Shown here: positions 46,573 through 54,842 of the stretch, piece by piece
How positions within the stretch are numbered: position 1 is the stretch's first letter
How the letters are laid out: the number at the start of each line of letters is the position of its first letter
NCBI GenBank assembly: GCA_024742485.1
Contig: JANSYK010000001.1
Coordinates: 124,001 to 188,000, forward strand
Direction: 5' to 3'
Source of the DNA: Alphaproteobacteria bacterium
GTDB lineage: Bacteria; Pseudomonadota; Alphaproteobacteria; Rhizobiales; Rhizobiaceae
Length of the DNA: 64,000 bases
Position numbers and translations under genes: made by a program
Notes under the pieces: model-generated
Told to the model about the DNA's origin: nothing
The model's input: the letters and a program-made list of their open reading frames with translations, nothing else
Database searches by the model: none

Positions 46573-46791
46573 TCAGCAGCAGGATTTTCCTTCCTGGATC
46601 GGCGGACACGGTACATCCGCATACGAACAGTACACGCAGCAATCTCCCTGCTTTGGCCGAAGCAGTTTGCCGCACCCCTTGCAATCATAAAACCACTGGC
46701 AGGCGTCCGTTGGCATAGTTTCGGTTTCGACATGTCCACATTCAGGACAGGTAATTGTGGACTCTAGCTGTGTTGTTTGCGTCGTCGCCAT
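46573..46791 (-). CDS. GDCCVxC-domain cysteine-rich small protein
   Basis: 72 residues with 11 cysteines: CPEC near residue 15, DCKGC near 37, the signature GDCCVYC (49-55) then DVPCPP, and a C-terminal Cys-Cys pair (71-72). The GDCCVxC family is a small, functionally uncharacterised group in which some members have selenocysteine in place of one signature Cys; here all are Cys. It overlaps the 3' end of merF by 28 bases in another frame, so translation is coupled. Likely binds a soft metal such as Hg(II); inferred from cysteine density and neighbours. Confidence 0.88.
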   Translation of the reverse strand: MATTQTTQLESTITCPECGHVETETMPTDACQWFYDCKGCGKLLRPKQGDCCVYCSYADVPCPPIQEGKSCC

Positions 46792-46976
46792 AGCGCGTAT
46801 CCGGTGATGATTAGGAACATTCCCAATGTCGGTAGAAGCACGGCATCATTGTGGAGTACGCCAAGAACTCCGGTCAAACCCAATGCCGTCAACACGACGG
46901 GCAGGACAGGCGTAAAGCAACACAGGGCCGATATCACCGTTCCAACGACACCGATTGAAAGGAGTTTGTTTTTCAT
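46764..46976 (-). CDS. merF: Mercury transporter MerF-like, short form
   Basis: 70 residues, two membrane helices. SALCCFTPVLPVVLTALGL near residues 17-35 holds the first vicinal cysteine pair (Cys19-Cys20) and the Pro-rich turn of MerF. Known MerF proteins are about 80 residues and have a second Cys pair at the cytoplasmic C-terminus; this one stops at RRRKQHS and lacks it. Imports Hg(II) into the cytoplasm, if the family function holds. First gene of a two-gene unit with the GDCCVxC gene, transcribed divergently from the MerR gene and probably under its control. Confidence 0.86.
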   Translation of the reverse strand: MKNKLLSIGVVGTVISALCCFTPVLPVVLTALGLTGVLGVLHNDAVLLPTLGMFLIITGYALWRRRKQHS

Positions 46977-47052
46977 TCAGCTGCTCGCATCCGGTTCTCA
47001 CCTCACCATTCTATGGCCTGTCGAATGAATGGGCTTTCGGTCCATTCGTCAC

Positions 47053-47083
47053 ATGCTACAACCTGTAGTAACTACAGGAGCAA
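47053..47083 (-). promoter_or_regulatory. MerR-type promoter/operator for the merF unit
   Basis: On the minus strand -35 TTGCTC (47083-47078) and -10 TAGCAT (47058-47053) are 19 bases apart, the over-long spacing that MerR-family activators correct by twisting DNA. Inside the spacer is the perfect palindrome CCTGTAGTAACTACAGG (47062-47078). It drives merF and the GDCCVxC gene; the merR start is ten bases away on the other side, so autoregulation is likely. Confidence 0.8.
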
Positions 47084-47088
47084 GCATT

Positions 47089-47478
47089 ATGTATTCCATC
47101 GGTGTCGCCGCGGAGCGAAGCGGGGTTACGATTGAGACCATCCGATACTACGAGCGCGAAGGGATAGTATCCAAACCCGACCGGACGTCTGCCGGACACC
47201 GCATATATTCTGATGACGGGATCGCTCGCTTGCGATTTGTGAAGCGCTGCCGTGATCTGGGATTCCCGATTCCTGAAGCAAAATCGCTTCTGAGCCTGAC
47301 GGACGGTTCACAAACCAGTTGCAGTTCAGCATGCGCCATAGCGGAGGAACAACGTGGCTTGGTGAGAAACAAGATCGCTGATCTCAAACGGATGGAAACA
47401 GAACTGAGTGAGTTGATAGGACAATGCCCGGATTCTGAAGACACCTGTCCAATCCTGGAGGATTTGCTGTCCAGTTAA
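47089..47478 (+). CDS. merR: MerR-family regulator, mercury-type
   Basis: 129 residues. ATG 47089 is chosen because MYSIGVAAERSGVTIETIRYYEREG is the standard MerR start; a frame 20 residues longer runs through the operator. Cysteines at 78, 113 and 120 have spacing like the Hg(II)-binding Cys82, Cys117 and Cys126 of Tn501 MerR (35 and 7 residues here against 35 and 9), in a similar DLKRMETELSEL helix context. That supports a Hg(II) sensor over a copper or lead sensor. Divergent from merF. Confidence 0.85.
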   Translation: MYSIGVAAERSGVTIETIRYYEREGIVSKPDRTSAGHRIYSDDGIARLRFVKRCRDLGFPIPEAKSLLSLTDGSQTSCSSACAIAEEQRGLVRNKIADLKRMETELSELIGQCPDSEDTCPILEDLLSS

Positions 47479-47514
47479 AGAGCGACGGCCCTAACGCTGC
47501 AAGAAGTCTGCACG

Positions 47515-48555
47515 TCAGTTGACCGAGACCGGTCGTGAACGCATCAGCGAAACGGTTTCCCGTTCTGCCCGCTTGCAGCGAACCGGCGGCAAACCGCGAT
47601 CAAGCAGAGCCATGTCTTCCAGAACAAGGTCTCCCATTTTCTTGAATGCCGAATCGAGAGCCCCTGCACGGTGCGCCGATTTCAAGAATCCGGGCAACTG
47701 GCGCACCGGATGATCGTATGGCATGGGCTCCTGCGGAAAGACGTCACTTGCCGCCCGAATGCGCCCCTCTTTCACCGCGGCGATCAAGGCATCGAAATCG
47801 ACGACATCGGCTCGGCTCAACAAAATAAGCGATGCATCGGGCCGCATCATCCGAATTGTCTTCTCATCGATGAAACCCTGGTTCTTGGTCGTGACGGCGG
47901 CCGCGATGAAGACAACGTCATTTTTGCTGAAGAGACTATCGAAATCCACCGGTTCAGCGCCGGCATCCCGAATGGTGGACGCGGGCAGCCACGGATCGAA
48001 AACACTGAGCTTGACGTGGAATGCCGCCAGCAACCTGTGAAGCGCGCGTCCGATTTCTCCGTAACCGACTATGCCGACGTCGGAACCGAACAGCAAACGT
48101 GCATCCTGATTGCTGGCCAGCCCCCAGTCTTCCCGTCCGTCGCGAAAAGCCGTGTCCGCCTCGACGACATCCCGCAGCATGTTCAAGGCGAAGCACAGCC
48201 CGATTTCCGCAACCGGCTGCGCGAAGACAGACAGCGTCGTCACCACATGAATGCCCCGTTCGAAAAGGCGGTCATAGGGCATATTGTCAATCAGATTGCC
48301 TTCGACATTGAAGACACACCGAAGCGATGACAATCGATCCAGCAACTCAGGTGAAATCGATGGCTGCCCGATTATGTAACGCGCCTCGGCCAGCACGTTG
48401 TCGGGTAATTCATCGAGCCTTTCACCGTCGACTTCATGAATGTCATAGCGCCGCTGCAAGTCTTTCCGAGCATTGGCCGTGAAGATCAGATCGAGATCAC
48501 GTGGTGCGGGTGCGCTGATAACAAGGGGTCGCTGTGCCGGTTCTTGGGTGCTCAT
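47515..48555 (-). CDS. D-isomer-specific 2-hydroxyacid dehydrogenase
   Basis: 346 residues. ATG 48555 follows GAGG six bases upstream; the longer frame to 48648 overlaps the preceding gene. NAD-binding motif VGIVGYGEIGRALHRLLAAF, catalytic Arg in LLSRADVVDFDAL, Glu in DVFPQEP and His in SAHRAGAL are visible. Oxidises a D-2-hydroxyacid or reduces the corresponding 2-keto acid with NAD(P)H. Lies 59 bases after the mutarotase-fold gene and belongs to the ABC transporter/catabolic cluster, so it may act on the imported carbohydrate or a derived acid. Confidence 0.9.
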   Translation of the reverse strand: MSTQEPAQRPLVISAPAPRDLDLIFTANARKDLQRRYDIHEVDGERLDELPDNVLAEARYIIGQPSISPELLDRLSSLRCVFNVEGNLIDNMPYDRLFERGIHVVTTLSVFAQPVAEIGLCFALNMLRDVVEADTAFRDGREDWGLASNQDARLLFGSDVGIVGYGEIGRALHRLLAAFHVKLSVFDPWLPASTIRDAGAEPVDFDSLFSKNDVVFIAAAVTTKNQGFIDEKTIRMMRPDASLILLSRADVVDFDALIAAVKEGRIRAASDVFPQEPMPYDHPVRQLPGFLKSAHRAGALDSAFKKMGDLVLEDMALLDRGLPPVRCKRAERETVSLMRSRPVSVN

Positions 48556-48614
48556 GAGTGCCTCGGTGTATCTGATAGATTGGGCAGGATGTTCCTGCTC
48601 ATCCAAAGTCTGCG

Positions 48615-49673
48615 CTAATTGAAGCCCGTCGCGAGGAATTCGGTCCAAAACGGCACGCGTCGGCTTTCACCGTCGTCACCCGATATCTCCAAATGCTGCT
48701 CGTCGATGTGAATATCACGCACGGCCTGTCCGGTTGGCCAGGCAATGGCGCCGATCACGTGCCTGATATCGGCAACACCTCCATCCCTCAACGTTATGGC
48801 ACCTGGGCCCGCAAGATCCGCTTCAGTAGACAATCCGAGCATATGGTCCGCTGCCCCCTCCTCCACGCCAAGACAGCCAAAATGACGCCCTGACCAAGGC
48901 GCATAGTCACGCCCGCCATTTGAATGCCACAACATTGTCATTGGCAGCTGTCTGGGATTGCGAAGAGATATGAAAAGGTCCTTTTCCTCCAGTCGGGTCA
49001 CCGCCGTCCAGCCGAGCCCCGTGCCAGACGCTTCGATACCGATGACGAAGTCTTCATGTTTCGGGTTCCATGGATAGTGGCTCAGATCAACCGGACCGTC
49101 CACGCCCGGGAACGCATCCATGTTGTCGGATTGGGCTGGATAGTACAGCCCGGACCGCCCCCTTGCAGGATCGCTTTCCTGGGGTTGGGCGGGCGTTTCC
49201 CAATGGGACTTTCCAGAGGTCCGGATGAGCCCGCCATGGGACAATGCGACATTTGCATGATTGGCAACGGGCAGACGCCCCACACCTCCGATGATCAGGT
49301 GGCGCTGATAAACAAATGGGTGTTCGTTCCGCACCGAGAGCTCTTTGACAAGTGTGGCACCAAAGACGGACCTTGGCAGACAGGCCCGCATCGTAGTGGA
49401 TGTCAGCGCCACGACATCCCAGGACATGTTTGCAGGCCAGCCATGTAGCGCCGAGCCGGAATCCGTTCCGGCGAATGGCGCACAGAAGAAATCCCCGCCA
49501 AGTGTTCGAATGACGGGCTCCACGTCGGACGGCATGTTTTCATCCGTTCCCACCCAGGGTGCCTGGTGCAAAGGCGCGATCTGGCGCTCTTGGTCCTCTA
49601 CCGTGAAACTTTGGAGCTTGCCGGTTTGGGCATCGAATTCAAATCGGATGCCCTGTGCCGCAACCCGTGTCAT
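48615..49673 (-). CDS. Galactose-mutarotase-fold protein (aldose 1-epimerase-like)
   Basis: 352 residues. I recognise only the superfamily: GGDFFCAPFAGTDSGSALHGWPAN resembles the GGxxxxxPxxxxx-HGxxxN stretch of aldose 1-epimerase-like enzymes, and a later HSNGGRDYAPWSGRHFGCLGVEE resembles their second half. No signal peptide, so it is cytoplasmic. Its ATG overlaps the end of the ABC transporter ATPase gene (ATGA), so it is translated with the transporter and probably acts on the imported sugar. Specific activity unknown. Confidence 0.75.
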   Translation of the reverse strand: MTRVAAQGIRFEFDAQTGKLQSFTVEDQERQIAPLHQAPWVGTDENMPSDVEPVIRTLGGDFFCAPFAGTDSGSALHGWPANMSWDVVALTSTTMRACLPRSVFGATLVKELSVRNEHPFVYQRHLIIGGVGRLPVANHANVALSHGGLIRTSGKSHWETPAQPQESDPARGRSGLYYPAQSDNMDAFPGVDGPVDLSHYPWNPKHEDFVIGIEASGTGLGWTAVTRLEEKDLFISLRNPRQLPMTMLWHSNGGRDYAPWSGRHFGCLGVEEGAADHMLGLSTEADLAGPGAITLRDGGVADIRHVIGAIAWPTGQAVRDIHIDEQHLEISGDDGESRRVPFWTEFLATGFN

Positions 49674-50434
49674 GCCGCCTGGTTCTTTCCCATGATGACA
49701 TTCTCGACATCCATGATGGAAGATGTCTTCGGGCTGAGGTCATCAGCCACGATTTTTCCATGCAGCATGACCACCATGCGATCCACCACCTGAAAAACAT
49801 GGTGGATGTTGTGCGCGATGAAGATACAGGAGTGGCCGGTGTCACGCGCTTCGCGGACGAACTGCAAGACGCCCTGGGTCTCGGCAACGCCAAGATTGTT
49901 CGTCGGTTCATCAAGAATGATCAGTTCGCTGTCGAAATACATGGCCCGAGCAATGGCAACCGCCTGCCGTTCACCACCTGATAGTGATCCGATGGGAGTC
50001 GTCGGCGGAATGTTTTTCGAAATGCCGACGCGTCTCAAAAGATCGGCAGCGACGGAATTCATCCGGGTCTGGTCCATTCGATCCATAAATCTCGGGCCGG
50101 TTCTCAATTCTCGTCCGAGAAACAGATTGCGTGCAATGGACAATTGTGGAACCAGCGCAGAATCCTGGTAGATCGTCTCGATACCACTGTTGATCGCATC
50201 ATTCGTCGATCGGAGTGTCAGCTCCTTCCCGTTGACGAAAATCTTGCCGGACGTATATGGCACGGCACCGGAAAGCACCTTGATGAGGGTGGATTTGCCC
50301 GCGCCATTATCGCCCAGAAGACCGACAATCTCGCCCTTCCGGATCGTCAGGTTCACACCGCGCAACGCATGTACCGGACCGTAGGATTTTTCGATATTGC
50401 GCATTTCAATGAGAGGCGTATCGGAATCCGTCAT
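49670..50434 (-). CDS. Sugar ABC transporter ATPase, single-domain
   Basis: 254 residues. Start at ATG 50434 behind GAGGGAG. Walker [19 protein letters not shown], signature LSGGERQAVAIARAM, Walker B LIILDEPTNNLGV and a His in FIAHNIHHVF. It is one ABC domain, half the size of RbsA-type tandem ATPases, so it presumably dimerises like FrcA/XylG-short forms common in Rhizobiales. Starts one base after the permease stop and ends inside the mutarotase-like start. Confidence 0.92.
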   Translation of the reverse strand: MTDSDTPLIEMRNIEKSYGPVHALRGVNLTIRKGEIVGLLGDNGAGKSTLIKVLSGAVPYTSGKIFVNGKELTLRSTNDAINSGIETIYQDSALVPQLSIARNLFLGRELRTGPRFMDRMDQTRMNSVAADLLRRVGISKNIPPTTPIGSLSGGERQAVAIARAMYFDSELIILDEPTNNLGVAETQGVLQFVREARDTGHSCIFIAHNIHHVFQVVDRMVVMLHGKIVADDLSPKTSSIMDVENVIMGKNQAA

Positions 50435-50435
50435 G

Positions 50436-51455
50436 TCAAACTCCCTCATTGTGCCGGCGATCAAGGCCAGCATGAAGGGCCATCATCCCCAGTATGATTG
50501 CGCCGATGAAAATGTTGTAGGCCAGGCCCGGCACGCCGATCAACACGATTCCGTTTCGCATCAGCCGCAGGATCAGGACGCCAAGCACGGTTCCGATGAT
50601 CGTGCCGCGCCCGCCGGTCAGAACCGTTCCGCCAATCACGACCATCGCGATAACCTCCAGCTCATAACTGGTGCCGGAATTCGGGTTTGCTGCGGACACG
50701 CGGATTGAGGAAATGATGCCGGCCAGCCCGGCCATTGCCGACGAGAGCATGAAAAGGGCGACCTTGACACGTTTCGTTGGAACACCACGGTTTCGCGCGG
50801 CGCCCGGGTTGCCGCCGGTCGCCTGGATCCAGTTTCCAAAACGGGTCTTGGTTAGAAGATAATGCAGTATCGCGGCTGCAAGAATGAACCAGATGAGGCT
50901 CATATAGATGCGCATTCCACCGATGTAGAAATCTCCAACCAGCACCTCCGCAAGCCATTGCTCTCCGGCATCCCAGGTGCGTTGCGGAAAGCCGCTTGTC
51001 AGCCACAGCGCGGTCCCGCGCACAACCAGAAGCATCCCGAGTGTGACCAGAAACGAAGGAATGCCAAGACGTGTGACAAACAGGCCGCTTGCCAGCCCGA
51101 TGAAAAGCGCAACCGCGATGGCGACAATGAAAGCGGGGAACAACGGCACCCCCCAGGCATTGAACAGGGTCCACATGACGACCGGTGTGAAGCCGAATAC
51201 GGAACCAACCGACAGGTCGAATTCGCCCGAGGTCATCAGCAGGGTCATCGCCAGCGCCATCAGTCCCAGCTCAACGGTAAAAGTCAGCGCGTTGCTGATA
51301 TTGTTGAGCGAAAGGAAGGCCGGATTGATGGCGGTGAAGACAACGAGCATGACGACGAGAAGAACAAGTGGTCCCAGTTCAGGCGTCGCGATAAAGAAAT
51401 TGCTGAGACCCGGCTTCGGCTGTGAAGGCGGCACTGCGCTATTGGTTTCGGTCAT
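50436..51455 (-). CDS. Sugar ABC transporter permease (RbsC/FrcC-like)
   Basis: 339 residues, about nine or ten membrane segments. Typical segments: GLMALAMTLLMTSGEFDLSVGSVFG near residue 68 and the ATPase-contact region GNWIQATGGNPGAARNRGVPTKRVK near 210, as in ribose/fructose CUT2 permeases. The channel is presumably a homodimer, because only one permease gene is present. Lies downstream of the binding-protein gene and a 172-base spacer with three hairpins. Confidence 0.93.
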   Translation of the reverse strand: MTETNSAVPPSQPKPGLSNFFIATPELGPLVLLVVMLVVFTAINPAFLSLNNISNALTFTVELGLMALAMTLLMTSGEFDLSVGSVFGFTPVVMWTLFNAWGVPLFPAFIVAIAVALFIGLASGLFVTRLGIPSFLVTLGMLLVVRGTALWLTSGFPQRTWDAGEQWLAEVLVGDFYIGGMRIYMSLIWFILAAAILHYLLTKTRFGNWIQATGGNPGAARNRGVPTKRVKVALFMLSSAMAGLAGIISSIRVSAANPNSGTSYELEVIAMVVIGGTVLTGGRGTIIGTVLGVLILRLMRNGIVLIGVPGLAYNIFIGAIILGMMALHAGLDRRHNEGV

Positions 51456-51483
51456 TGGGGTTCCCTGGCCAGATTGAAACGCC

Positions 51484-51621
51484 CCGTCCGCAGTCGCATA
51501 ACACTGCGGACGGAGAAGTATGCGCCTTGGACCGTTTCACGTTTTGCCAGAAACGGGACAACGGTGTCGACACGTGGTCGTGTCGGTGCATTCAGGTTTT
51601 GCCGATACCGTCAAAACCTGA
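51484..51621 (-). repeat. Three stem-loops between binding-protein and permease genes
   Basis: Three perfect inverted repeats: CCGTCCGCAGT/ACTGCGGACGG (51484-51494, 51503-51513), CGACACG/CGTGTCG (51568-51574, 51579-51585) and TCAGGTTTTG/CAAAACCTGA (51592-51601, 51612-51621). They fill the spacer after the binding-protein gene. No long T tract follows the last one, so mRNA stabilisation or partial termination seems more likely than a full stop. Confidence 0.6.
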
Positions 51622-51627
51622 TCTGCT

Positions 51628-52563
51628 TCATTTGCCGCCCATGATTTCATGGTAGACAGGGGCCGTTTCTGCCTCATACAGCGCACCGGTCAGGATATTG
51701 AAACCCACCGGAATGCCGCTCGTTTCCATCAGCGTTGCCGACAGGCACATATAGGACGTGGCCTGCGGATCCTGCCACATGGCGGCATTCACATATCCAT
51801 CCATCACACCCTGGGTGGTGTCGAGCGAATTGCCCCAGCCGACGACGGGAATATCACCAGGTGCAAGGCCGGCTTGATCCCACACCCGCTTGACGGAACC
51901 GGTCACCATGTCGCCAAGACCAATCATGGCGCTGATCCGGTCTCTGTTGGCCGTGATATAGTCGGTCATTCTGGTGATGACCTCGGCCTGGTCCAGTGTC
52001 GCGTCGGTCACTTCCCATGTGATGCCCAGTGGTTCGAAAACCTCGGCTATGCCCTTCTCTTCCTCGACACCGTAGGAGGCACCGGGGACTTCGACAGGCA
52101 TCCAGACAAAATCGCCGGACTTAACATGGTTGTTGTCAACCAGATATTGTGCCCAGGAACGGCCGACAAAACGTAGATCACCGCCAACATAGGCGTTCCA
52201 GTCTGGCGCATCGTCAGGAGTATTGAAGTTGACGATGGGAATGCCGGCTGCGCGTGCTTCCTTGACCACATCAACCATGGAACCGGGATCCGGGCTCGTG
52301 GAGCAAATGCCGTCGGCGCCCGCGGCAATTGCTGCGCGGATAGCTTCCTGGTGGCTTGGAACATCGCCGGAATGGAACGAGGTGTTGACCTTGTGTCCGG
52401 TATCGGCAGCCCACTGTTCAGCGCCTTGCAAAAAATATGTCCACACCGGATCGGCAGGTCCGCCGTGAGAAACCCAATACAAGGTCTTTGCGTCCTGGGC
52501 CAAAGATGCGCCCGTTGACAGGGCAAGCGCAATTGCGGCCCCCATGAATGTACGTCTTAGCAT
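51628..52563 (-). CDS. Sugar ABC transporter substrate-binding protein (CUT2/RbsB-like)
   Basis: 311 residues. ATG 52563 behind a GAGGAGGAG ribosome site; signal peptide MLRRTFMGAAIALALSTGASLAQ. Type I periplasmic fold: KTLYWVSHGGPADPVWTYFLQGAEQWAAD, SGDVPSHQEAIRAAIAAGADGICSTSPDP, IPIVNFNTPDDAPDWNAYVGGD and PVVGWGNSLDTTQGVMDGYVNA. Delivers a sugar or sugar derivative to the permease encoded downstream. Ligand unknown; relatives bind pentoses, hexoses and erythritol-like polyols. Confidence 0.92.
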   Translation of the reverse strand: MLRRTFMGAAIALALSTGASLAQDAKTLYWVSHGGPADPVWTYFLQGAEQWAADTGHKVNTSFHSGDVPSHQEAIRAAIAAGADGICSTSPDPGSMVDVVKEARAAGIPIVNFNTPDDAPDWNAYVGGDLRFVGRSWAQYLVDNNHVKSGDFVWMPVEVPGASYGVEEEKGIAEVFEPLGITWEVTDATLDQAEVITRMTDYITANRDRISAMIGLGDMVTGSVKRVWDQAGLAPGDIPVVGWGNSLDTTQGVMDGYVNAAMWQDPQATSYMCLSATLMETSGIPVGFNILTGALYEAETAPVYHEIMGGK

Positions 52564-52733
52564 TTGGTACTCCTCCTCTGGTGATATCCCGGGAAACACC
52601 GTGTTCCACGGGCGTGGTGTAATTTGCTTTGTCAGTCCACGGCACCTCTGTAAGGTCGTGGCTCTCGGTGCGCATGGGGTCAGGGATGAATGTCCTCTGG
52701 ATCACCTGTTCCCTTCAAACCCGGACTGATGGT

Positions 52734-53537
52734 TCATGACGCGCCGATTCCAGACTTGAACGCCTCAAGTTCCTTCGGATCCATTTGAACCAGGTGTTTG
52801 TCTTGCGGATAAGCACCGGCTTCGACGTCCGAGATGAATTCGCTGAATGCGGCAACTCTTTCAGCCTGAAGCCGTTCGAACTCCTTGCGAAAGTCGCGAT
52901 AGACTTTGGAATGGCGTGGAATATGGCCGTCAGTGTAGCCCAGAATATCGTTGGCAAACAGGTATTGTGCGTCACAACCTGGACCGGCACCCATGGACCA
53001 GAGCAGGATATTCACCCTTTTGCTGATCTCACTGGCAACGGCCTCCGGCACGACCTCGATCTCCACTGCGAAAGCACCGGCATTTTCATAGGCCTTGATT
53101 TCCTTGAACAACCGCAGCGCGTCGTCAGCCGTCTTGCCGACAGCCCGGTAGCCACCGGTCCAGGTCGCACGCGCCGGCACCAGGCCGACATGCCCGACGA
53201 CTGGAATATGTTCACGGGCCAGATATTCCACTGTCTGGAGAGACCCGGAGCAATAGACCGCATCGGCGCCACGATTGATGGCATCGCCCGACCATCGCAG
53301 ATAGTCCTCCGGCGTACCGGCCTCCAGATGGGTTTGTCCGGCCATCGAGAAGATGCTGGGTGCCACTTCTCGATATGCGGGATGAAACACCACTTCCGAG
53401 GGCACCGACGCAATGTCTATTCCTGCCTGTTCAGCCGCTTCGGCTTCGTCTAATTCGAAGTACCGCAGCATCGTCAGTTGTCGCTTGCCCTTGAGGGCAC
53501 GAAGATCGGCAACAGTCGGCAATTTGCGGTTTGTCAT
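52734..53537 (-). CDS. PanB-like (ketopantoate hydroxymethyltransferase-fold) protein, atypical
   Basis: 267 residues, close to the usual PanB length. Conserved parts: GHVGLVPARATWTGGYRAVGKT (His116), AVEIEVVP (Glu161 at the catalytic-base position), GAGPGCDAQYLFANDILGY and the C-terminal GAYPQDKHLVQMD. But the metal-binding GDS motif is VPSE (45-48), the second metal Asp region reads SMAGQT and the active-site Lys region reads VYCSGS, so true PanB chemistry looks unlikely. It lies upstream of the sugar transporter genes with a 170-base gap. A retro-aldol or other C-C bond reaction in sugar-acid catabolism is possible; no specific activity is claimed. Confidence 0.8.
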   Translation of the reverse strand: MTNRKLPTVADLRALKGKRQLTMLRYFELDEAEAAEQAGIDIASVPSEVVFHPAYREVAPSIFSMAGQTHLEAGTPEDYLRWSGDAINRGADAVYCSGSLQTVEYLAREHIPVVGHVGLVPARATWTGGYRAVGKTADDALRLFKEIKAYENAGAFAVEIEVVPEAVASEISKRVNILLWSMGAGPGCDAQYLFANDILGYTDGHIPRHSKVYRDFRKEFERLQAERVAAFSEFISDVEAGAYPQDKHLVQMDPKELEAFKSGIGAS

Positions 53538-53708
53538 GGATTTATCCTGAATTTCGGCAGTCCGTCAGACGGTTAGCACCAGCACACGGCCGGCTTTTTT
53601 GTAGCGCGATAGGCATGTCGTTCAGCAACGTCCGGCCATCGCATCGATGTCTAGGAACAAGGGTCAGCCGACCATCGATCTAGGGACACGTGCTGCGGCC
53701 GGAGGAAA

Positions 53709-54842
53709 TCAAGCCATGAGCTCATCCTCCGCTTTCTGGTGAGCACTCTTGAAATACGGTTTTGCGGTCGGCGGCAGCGCCTTTTTCAGAAAATAGCCGG
53801 GCTCGCGACGCTGACGCATGATCGCCGAACCCATCTCCCGGTAGGCGTCAAAGATCGAAGGGTTTGGTTCCGGCAGATCGTGCTTGATGACCTCGTGCAG
53901 CGCGGGCAATGAGTAGTATGGCACCATCGGGTACATGTGATGTTCGATATGATAGTTCATGTTCCAATAAATCCAACGACTTATCGGGTTCATGTAAAGG
54001 GTACGCGAATTCAGCCGGTGGTCGAGCACGTCTTCAGCAAGTCCGCCATGCTGCAGCAGTCCGCACATGACCATATGCCAGCATCCATAGGCGCGCGGCC
54101 CACCAACAAGCAGGAATGGAATGGTCGCCTTCCATCCCATGCCGGACAGGAACATGACGACGGCCACAAGGATGGTTATAGCGTAGATTGCGATATGAAC
54201 ACGCGCCCAGAACAACGCCGCAGGCCGCTCCTGTTCCGGGATGTAGTCCAACTCATCGGGAGAAAGTGTGCCGGCCGCATTGCGCAACAGGACTTTCAGA
54301 GACACCCAGACCTCCAGAAGTCCGACATAGGCCAATGCCTTTAGTCCCAGTTTGATCGGGTGCATCCAGGCGATTTCCGCATCGCGTCCGACAATGATGG
54401 TATCCGTGTGATGCCGGGCGTGGCTCCAACGCCAGTTCACCGGGTTTCGCATGACCTGGAAAGACGCAATGTGATATATGAGGTCGTTGGCCCAGCGCGT
54501 TCGAAATGCTGTTCCATGGCCACATTCATGCCAACGGGAATCGCAGGCCGATCCGTAGATGACACCGTACCCAAGCCAGAACGGCACGGCCCACCAGGTG
54601 CCCCAGAAATGGATGCCACCGGCCGCGAACCCGACATGCAACAGCGCCCAGATGATCGTATCACGCAACGCCGGACCGTCACGCCGTTTCATGAGCTGTT
54701 TCATGACTTTGCGCGGAACCTCCGAATGATACCACTCAGCGGTTGCCAGTCCGGCTTCAACAGCATGGCGTGCGGACCTGCCGGTAAGCGAGTAGTCCCG
54801 AGCCTGACCATTTATACCGGTTGAACTGATCCCTGTTGCCAC
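53709..54842 (-). CDS. Membrane fatty-acid desaturase family protein
   Basis: 377 residues with the three histidine boxes of acyl-lipid desaturases: HECGHG near residue 107, HARHHTD near 140, and NYHIEHHMYP near 300, holding the di-iron centre. Four or more hydrophobic segments lie between them. The amino end is hydrophilic for about 60 residues. Introduces double bonds into membrane acyl chains or hydroxylates an alkyl substrate. Lies between the PanB-like gene and the LacI gene; whether it belongs to that cluster is unclear. Confidence 0.88.
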   Translation of the reverse strand: MATGISSTGINGQARDYSLTGRSARHAVEAGLATAEWYHSEVPRKVMKQLMKRRDGPALRDTIIWALLHVGFAAGGIHFWGTWWAVPFWLGYGVIYGSACDSRWHECGHGTAFRTRWANDLIYHIASFQVMRNPVNWRWSHARHHTDTIIVGRDAEIAWMHPIKLGLKALAYVGLLEVWVSLKVLLRNAAGTLSPDELDYIPEQERPAALFWARVHIAIYAITILVAVVMFLSGMGWKATIPFLLVGGPRAYGCWHMVMCGLLQHGGLAEDVLDHRLNSRTLYMNPISRWIYWNMNYHIEHHMYPMVPYYSLPALHEVIKHDLPEPNPSIFDAYREMGSAIMRQRREPGYFLKKALPPTAKPYFKSAHQKAEDELMA

